From Udeniomyces pyricola (taxonomy: Eukaryota > Basidiomycota > Tremellomycetes > Cystofilobasidiales > Mrakiaceae), in contig BCIK01000012.1 in NCBI GenBank assembly GCA_039545295.1, positions 682,001 through 746,000 on the forward strand: 64,000 nucleotides of DNA, read 5' to 3'. Within the stretch, counting starts at the first letter, position 1. Every line of letters begins with the position of its first letter. The notes beneath the pieces are model-generated. The model had not been told where the DNA came from. It searched no databases and saw only the letters and a program-made list of their open reading frames with translations. Below are positions 58,501 through 64,000 of the stretch, in pieces. The translations under genes were made by a program, and so were the position numbers.

Positions 58501-61500
58501 ATACGGCCTCAACGGAAGTGGAGGCGTCCTCGGAGCCGGCGCTGGCCTCGACGGTGTACTCGAGAACACGCCCGCTGTCGACCGACCCAAGGTTGATCTC
58601 AACTCTTGCAAGGCGTACGGAGCGAGTTACCGCAAGTTGCCCAAGTCGGTGAGTCGAATGCGCTACCTGGTCAATTTGTCTCGTGCTATATTGCGGTGGC
58701 ATCTTGCTGACGTTGAATTTCGCACGGCGTCCCCTTTACTTCCTTTTCTTAACCCTTTTGCTGCACTTACGCAGGAGGTCAACCTCGCATGCTCTGGCCG
58801 AGACCCCATGTGCTGGGACGTTCTCAACGACGAATGGGTTTCTCATCCCACCTCTGCCTCGGAAGACGCCGCGCCCTTTATCGCCCACAAAAAGAACATT
58901 TACGAAGAGGCCCTTCATCGAGCCGAGGAGGAGCGACACGAGTACGACTACCACATCGAAGCCAACCTCCGGACGATCCAATTGCTCGAGCCGATCGCTG
59001 CCCGAATTGCAGTCATGTCGGCCGAGGAGAAAGCCGTCTTCCGACTCAAACCGGGACTCGGAGGTCAAAGCAAGAGCATCTACCAGCGAATCATTAAGAA
59101 GATCTACGGACGCGAGGGTGGCCTTGAAGTTATCTCGGCTCTGCACGACAACCCGACCATCGCGGTCCCTGTCGTCCTTGCTCGACTGAAGCAGAAAGAC
59201 GAAGAGTGGAAGCGAGCTCAGCGCGAATGGAACAAGGTCTGGCGCGAGGTCGATGCCAAAAACTTTTACAAGTCCCTCGATCACCAAGGCGTCACCTTCA
59301 AGGCCAACGATAAGAAAGCCATCGCAACCAAGTCGCTCGTCTCTGAGATTGAGGCCCTTCGCCGCGAGCAGATTCATCGTCGCGAGACCGCCATTGATCC
59401 GTCGCTTGCTGCCAAGCCGAAATACCAGTACTCGTACCGAATCGATGACGTTGACTGCCTGGCCGACTCCCTCAAGATGGTCCTCTCCTACCTTGACCGC
59501 GGGCCCGGCGGCATGTCCCTCACTGAGCGAGACCGAGTTGAGACGTTCCTCCGGACGTTCCTGCCGACACTCTTCATGTTCTCTAAGGCCGATTTTGACG
59601 CCGCCCTGGGCGAGGCGACGATCGCCACTGACGCAAACGGCAACGACGGAGACGAAAGTGAGCTCGATGGCTTGAGCGAGTCGGGCACGGGTGAGAATGG
59701 AAAAGGCAAGAAATCGACTGGCGATTTGAGGAAGAAGGTTCTCAAGGGTGGTGTAGGTTCTAACGGCAAGCGAGCCGGCTCGGCTACACCTTCGAACGTG
59801 TCGGCCCCTTCGACCCCCTCCGCCGTTCCGGCATCGACCGACGCCGGGCCGTCCAACTCTGCTGCCGGCGACTGGGCAAACGGCGTTGCCTCGGTTTCCA
59901 ACGGCGAGGCATCCACCACGACGGCTGGCCCTACCGCCACTACTGAGGATGTCAGTATGGACGTCGATGGCAATGCCTCGACTTCGGCCGCCCGAGACGA
60001 AGGCGTCGAGAAGACGTGGATCAACCTCGACGACTTTGGAGGGTCTGACTATGGCAATTCGAGAGCCTCGAGTCCCGTCGGCTCGGCTTACGGCGGACCT
60101 GGAGGAAACGGCGCTGGCGGCGACAGATACGCTCGGAGGAGCACGAGGAAAGCCAATTTCTTCGCCAACACGCCTCTTTACGTTCTTGTCCGACTGCTTC
60201 AGGTTCGTGTGCCGCATGTTCGCTCATTGCCGGGTCCTTTCTAGGTCGATAGCTGATGTTGTACTTCCCCTGTCATTCATATATATGCGTTCCCCTCTCG
60301 TCACTATTCTCTCCCTAGATGCTTTACAACCGACTCAATACGCTCAAGACGATTGGTCAAGACCTTGCCTCGCAAAATGCTCAACTCATCAACCCGTTGG
60401 CCATTGAGCTTGGCATGAACGACGTCGGTGGACCATCGCCCCTGCTCATGGAAGGCATCAACCCGTCCTCGCGCTTCTACGAGTACTCGCTCGACCTCGT
60501 CGAGAAACTCTTTGACAATGAGATGGATCAGGCGACGTATGAAGAGAACATGAGGCATATGTTTGGCACCAAGTCCTATATCACCTTTACCCTTGACAAG
60601 CTCATCGCTGGTATCGTCAAACAGGTTCGTCTTCACTGTCGACAAGTGTTTGTTATTCTCGGTCTGACTGAGACGGCAACATCACGGAGGCTCACTGTTC
60701 CATTTACTTTACGCCTGATGCTTCGATAGGTCCAAGTCGTCATGTCCGACGCCAGGTCGCATGACTTGCTCAACCTTCTCGCTAACGATCGCACGCTGGA
60801 TACGACTTCGGCTCGTCAGCAAATCTCTTACCGAATGAATGCCGAGGGCGTTCTTGGCTCGGATGAGAACCTCTACCGGATTGAATGGGTATGTTTTTCT
60901 TTCTTTGTTTCGCTCCAAGTTTGATCTTTCGTCATGACCGATCGGCTCGCTGACCCTCTATCACTCCTTGTTCTCTTTCTGTATCCATCTCACTATTCGT
61001 GGCATTCAGGTCGAAGATACCAAGTCGTTGCTCATCCAGCTCCTCGGCAAAGATGACCTCACTCTCGATGATGCCATCACGGCCGAACAGAAATGGAAGG
61101 CTTACCTCTCAAGCTTCATTCTCGTCAGTAGCACTCGCCCCAACTCAACTTGTGCGGAGCCAGGTCATCAGCGACCCACACTGATTCAACTTGTTTTATG
61201 TATCTATCTATATTTTCCACGCCTTGTGTTATAGACTCATCCAACCGAGGGTCTTCCAGCTCGAGTGAAGCAACCGTTCTTGCGCCGGTGCGTAGCATGA
61301 TCAACTAAACCCAACCGTTCCAACGAGGTCTTATTTGCGCGAAATAGAACGCTGATTTGATTGGTCTTTTCTTTCTTTCCTCCACGTGGTCATCTCTTGT
61401 GCTTCTTCTGTATCAATCTTCAATCTTGATCAGAACGATGCACCCTCTTCCTGCCTCGACCACGCCCACTCAAGCTTTCATCGCCGAATCCGGGCTCGAG

Positions 61501-62022
61501 ATCAAAGTCTGCATCGGATCTTACAAGTTGTTCTTCGTCCCCGAGACCGAAGACTTCTTCGCCCGTCGTTTCTCGGTCGCCGAAGAGGTTCAGAGGCAAG
61601 AGGCCGCCCAAAAAAAGGTGGAGGCGAATGGGAAAGAGACGCTCGAGAGATTTGCGGAAGCCAAGTTGGGGTTGACCCCTAAGCCGGCGTCGACTGCTTC
61701 GGTCCCGGCGTCTGCCGTCGAATCCTCAGCACCGGCAGCTCCGGCAGTAGAGGCAGACGAGGAAACTCAGCCGACGGCTTCATCTGCGCCAGTCTCGGTA
61801 GCGGCGGAAGAAGGATCTTCGACGCCGGCGGTGGTGACGCCTGCCGATGAAGACGGTAAAGGTGCCGAAGTCGCTACCCCTGCCGCCCCCGCCGCTGTGG
61901 CTGCCGCTCCTGCCATCGCTACGTCGGATCCCACGCCAGACACTGAGGCTCCTGCAGTCTCTGACCCAGTCATCACCGAGGGCACGGCATCGTCGTCGAC
62001 TCCAGCGGCACCTACGGCGTAA
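55570..62022 (+). CDS. SIN3: Sin3 transcriptional corepressor scaffold
   Basis: Twelve phase-checked exons (55570-55967, 56076-56106, 56422-56492, 56636-57314, 57471-57830, 57989-58648, 58775-60202, 60319-60624, 60730-60888, 61010-61123, 61235-61287, 61434-62022) give 1615 residues. Three PAH four-helix modules are clear: PAH1 from RDALSYLDQVKVQFYDDPDVY through SSLFRGHPSLIQGFNTFLP; PAH2 from FNHAINYVNKIKNRFIND through LFKNAPDLLDEFKQFLP; PAH3 from EIAFFEKVKKHIEDKNAY. The HDAC-interacting domain reads SYRKLPKSEVNLACSGRD, then WVSHPTSASEDAAPFIAHKKN and EERHEYDYHIEAN. A Gln tract (58053-58214) separates PAH2 from PAH3, and the C-terminus is a long Ala/Pro/Thr-rich tail. Sin3 recruits the Rpd3 class deacetylases to sequence-specific factors in the nucleus. 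Confidence 0.97.
58053..58214 (+). repeat. CAG/CAA trinucleotide tract encoding poly-Gln in Sin3
   Basis: About 160 bp of CAG and CAA codons with scattered CAT, GTT and GCT, giving a Gln-rich linker with occasional His, Val and Ala. The longest pure run of CAG is around 58117-58135. Confidence 0.92.
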
Positions 62023-63015
62023 ACGGTACATTCGGGGATTTATTTTTTCTTCTCTTTTGTTTCGATTCTGCCCCCCCCCCCCTCTTTTTCCCTTCCCTTC
62101 CTATTTTATGTCTTCTTTCTTTGTTTGCCTCTTTTTTCTTTTTTCTTTCTTCTCATCATCCCATACTTGAGGGTTTTCACTTTGTCTTTCTTCTTCGAGC
62201 TCGCTGGGCTCTAGCCGAATCCAAATCTTAAGTCCGCAAGACATGAGCCGCCGATATAGTAGTACATACATATATTTATATATTTAAACCCCCCCCCCCC
62301 TTGTTTCCTTTTGTCTCTTTTCAGCTCCTCGATTCTTCGACACGTCTCTCTCATACTGCTAGTCTTTCTTTCTTCTCTCTTCTTTACCTTTTCTCCTCCC
62401 CCCCCCCTCCCCCTCCACCCCTTGTTTCTCTTTCTTCTCTTATCATGGTTCAAAATCTATGCTCTTTCCTTTCGGATCCGACTCAACCCATTTCTCAAGG
62501 ACCAATCAATCGGATAAGAGAAAGGACGGGGCGAGCCGAGATCGTCCAAGTGAGGATTGGATTGATCGTACGCTAATCGAATGGGATGATGGAGGCAGCT
62601 TGCGTACAAGAATGTGAGATAGAATAGGGGGGGAGGAAAGAAAGGCAAATTTGGACGTGTCGGGAGCCACTGATAGTAAGTAGTGTGGACAGAGTGATCG
62701 AGGAGATGGAATACGACCGGGAGAGTGCCGAAGATGTAAGAACGGAAATAGGTTTCGCGGGAGGTTTAAAATGATGGAAGAATTAGAAAAGCAGCGCGAT
62801 CGATCGGTGGTACAATCAGAGAAAGAGTAGAGACGAATTCAAAACGAAGAAGAAGAAGAAGAAAAGGAGTAGGAATAGGAGAAAGAGATCTCGGATAGAA
62901 CAGTCGAGGGTCGAAAAGGAAAAATAATAATAATTAGGAAATAGAAGATGCGAAACAAGCGATGATGTGATATCCAACTGTAGGCTGTTTTTTTTTTTTA
63001 GCCTTCGAAGGACTG
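62023..63015. other. Convergent intergenic region, SIN3 / FEN1 3' flanks
   Basis: Almost 1 kb, rich in pyrimidine blocks on the plus strand, with C runs at about 62072-62081, 62288-62300 and 62397-62406, an AT block at 62265-62287 and T11 near 62989-62999. No gene is supported. Confidence 0.6.
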
Positions 63016-63866
63016 TTACTTTTTGGCTTTCTTAGCGTCCTTCTTGTCGTCTTTACCAGCAGCACCCTGAGGGTTCGATAAAAAGAAAAGTGGAAAGAAC
63101 GAAAAGGAAGAAACAGAAAAATCACATGGAAAGTCACTGATGTCAATATCGAAAGCAGAAATCTGCCATAGCTTTTAACTTTTCAAACATCCCTTCGTCC
63201 CCCCCCCCCCTTCCTGTTCCCCTTCTCTGCTCATTCCAGCGTCTTTGTTCTTCCTTTGCATCGCCGCCATCGCTTACTCATCATCCGACCTGGCTCGATC
63301 CAACACACACACACACGTCCCAAAGACCAAAACACAAACAAAACAAGAATTCAAACGAACCTTTCTTTTCACGGGAGCCTTCTTGCCTCCCTTTGCCGAC
63401 GATTCCGCCGCGACTTTGCTCGGGTCCTTTGGGAGGACTTTAAAGAACCCGTCGAGTCGACCTTGTTGCTTAGCGTTCACCATCTTTTGCAGCTTTGCAG
63501 CGGCCGATCGAACACGGTCCTCGCTGAAGAAGAGAAACAGGGCGCAGGGGTAAGGAAGAGATCAGGGAGGCGGCAGAGGGAGTTGTAGGAGGGGGGGGGG
63601 NGGGGGGNGGGNGGAGGGATAATACGAGGGAAGGGACAGATCGGGGGTGGTACGTAGTCAAAACAAGAGCACATGAGGAGGAAGAAAGAGTAAGCAATCT
63701 CATATCAGTCACGTGTCTCCATCGAGACTCATCATATGAATGGGTCATGAACGAGACGATTGAGACAAAGAGTGGGAGACGAGAGGTGGATAGAGACGAA
63801 CTTGAATCCCTTTTCTCGGACGAGGAACTCGACGAGACCTTCCATGTCGGGCGCGGTCCATTCAAT
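63016..63866 (-). CDS. RAD27: Flap endonuclease 1 / Rad27, C-terminal part (gene continues past right edge)
   Basis: Three exons are visible: 63866-63802, 63523-63361 and 63066-63016. They join in phase (AA|C gives Asn) to read [26 protein letters not shown], then RSAAAKLQKMVNAKQQGRLDGFFKVLPK and a Lys-rich tail ending KDAKKAKK. The EKxFxEERxR...GRLDxFF pattern is FEN1-specific. QGRLDGFF is the PIP box that binds PCNA, followed by the basic tail important for flap binding. The N and I nuclease regions with the catalytic acidic residues would lie beyond base 64000. The enzyme removes 5' flaps in Okazaki fragment maturation and long-patch repair. Sequence from 63867 to 64000 is pyrimidine-rich on the coding strand and ends in TAG, so I read it as intron. 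Confidence 0.93.
63591..63614 (+). repeat. Poly-G run with several N bases, in a FEN1 intron
   Basis: G run with N at 63601, 63608 and 63612, inside intron 63524-63801. It is poly-C on the FEN1 coding strand. Base calls and length are unreliable. Confidence 0.9.
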
Positions 63867-64000
63867 CTACCGGCCACGCGAGGGGATAAAGGAATTGAGG
63901 AGGGACGAGAAAGCCAGGTCGAAAGAGAAAGGGAAGATATGGGTAGACGGCGAGGTTGGGGATGAGATGGGAGCATGAGGTGGGAGCAGGGGCGTGTGGT

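Noticed and set aside
58736..60217. 493-codon antisense open frame opposite SIN3
   Set aside because: A mirror of the codon bias of the SIN3 exon on the other strand; the sense strand encodes the conserved Sin3 HDAC-interacting domain.

Overview
The window is a gene-dense piece of a fungal nuclear genome, most likely a basidiomycete and plausibly a tremellomycete yeast. Nearly every gene is broken by many short introns (about 50-200 bp, GTNNGT...YAG), intergenic gaps are a few hundred bases, and the encoded proteins are fungal core-eukaryotic families (Pho81, Sin3, Exo84, Dnf flippase, She4/UNC-45, Rad30). The lineage call is an inference from gene architecture and protein flavour, not from a search. 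The exon joins quoted here were checked by hand for reading phase; where I could not close a model I say so.

Layout, left to right: 5' end of an unidentified gene (-); a mahogunin/MGRN1-type RING E3 ligase (-); a small hypothetical gene (-); Mediator subunit Med8 (-); a DHHC palmitoyltransferase (+); a Dnf1/Dnf2-type P4-ATPase flippase (-); an RWD/DUF1115 protein (-); a single-pass membrane protein of unknown function (-); a short-chain dehydrogenase (+); histidyl-tRNA synthetase with two in-frame starts (+); an ERCC6L2-like SNF2 ATPase (+); exocyst subunit Exo84 (+); the SPX-ankyrin-GDPD regulator Pho81 (-); DNA polymerase eta Rad30 (-); a She4/UNC-45 myosin chaperone (-); TFIIH subunit Tfb4 (+); the Sin3 corepressor scaffold (+); and the 3' end of flap endonuclease FEN1/Rad27 (-), which runs off the right edge.

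The genes are ordinary housekeeping functions and do not form a pathway cluster. Four DNA repair or transcription-repair genes (ERCC6L2, RAD30, TFB4, FEN1) lie within about 36 kb, which I regard as coincidence. I found no transposon, CRISPR, rRNA or convincing tRNA, and no evidence for a new multi-gene system.

The most unusual signal is in gene structure. The ERCC6L2-like gene is assembled from a run of microexons (11, 31, 18, 17, 8, probably 3, and 17 nt), so that its Walker A motif is split over three exons. The palmitoyltransferase uses a 14-nt exon inside its DHHC module, and PHO81 starts with a 6-nt coding exon. Several introns carry extreme homopyrimidine tracts (C15-C17, (CT)n) next to the 3' splice site. 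Two poly-G runs contain unresolved N bases.
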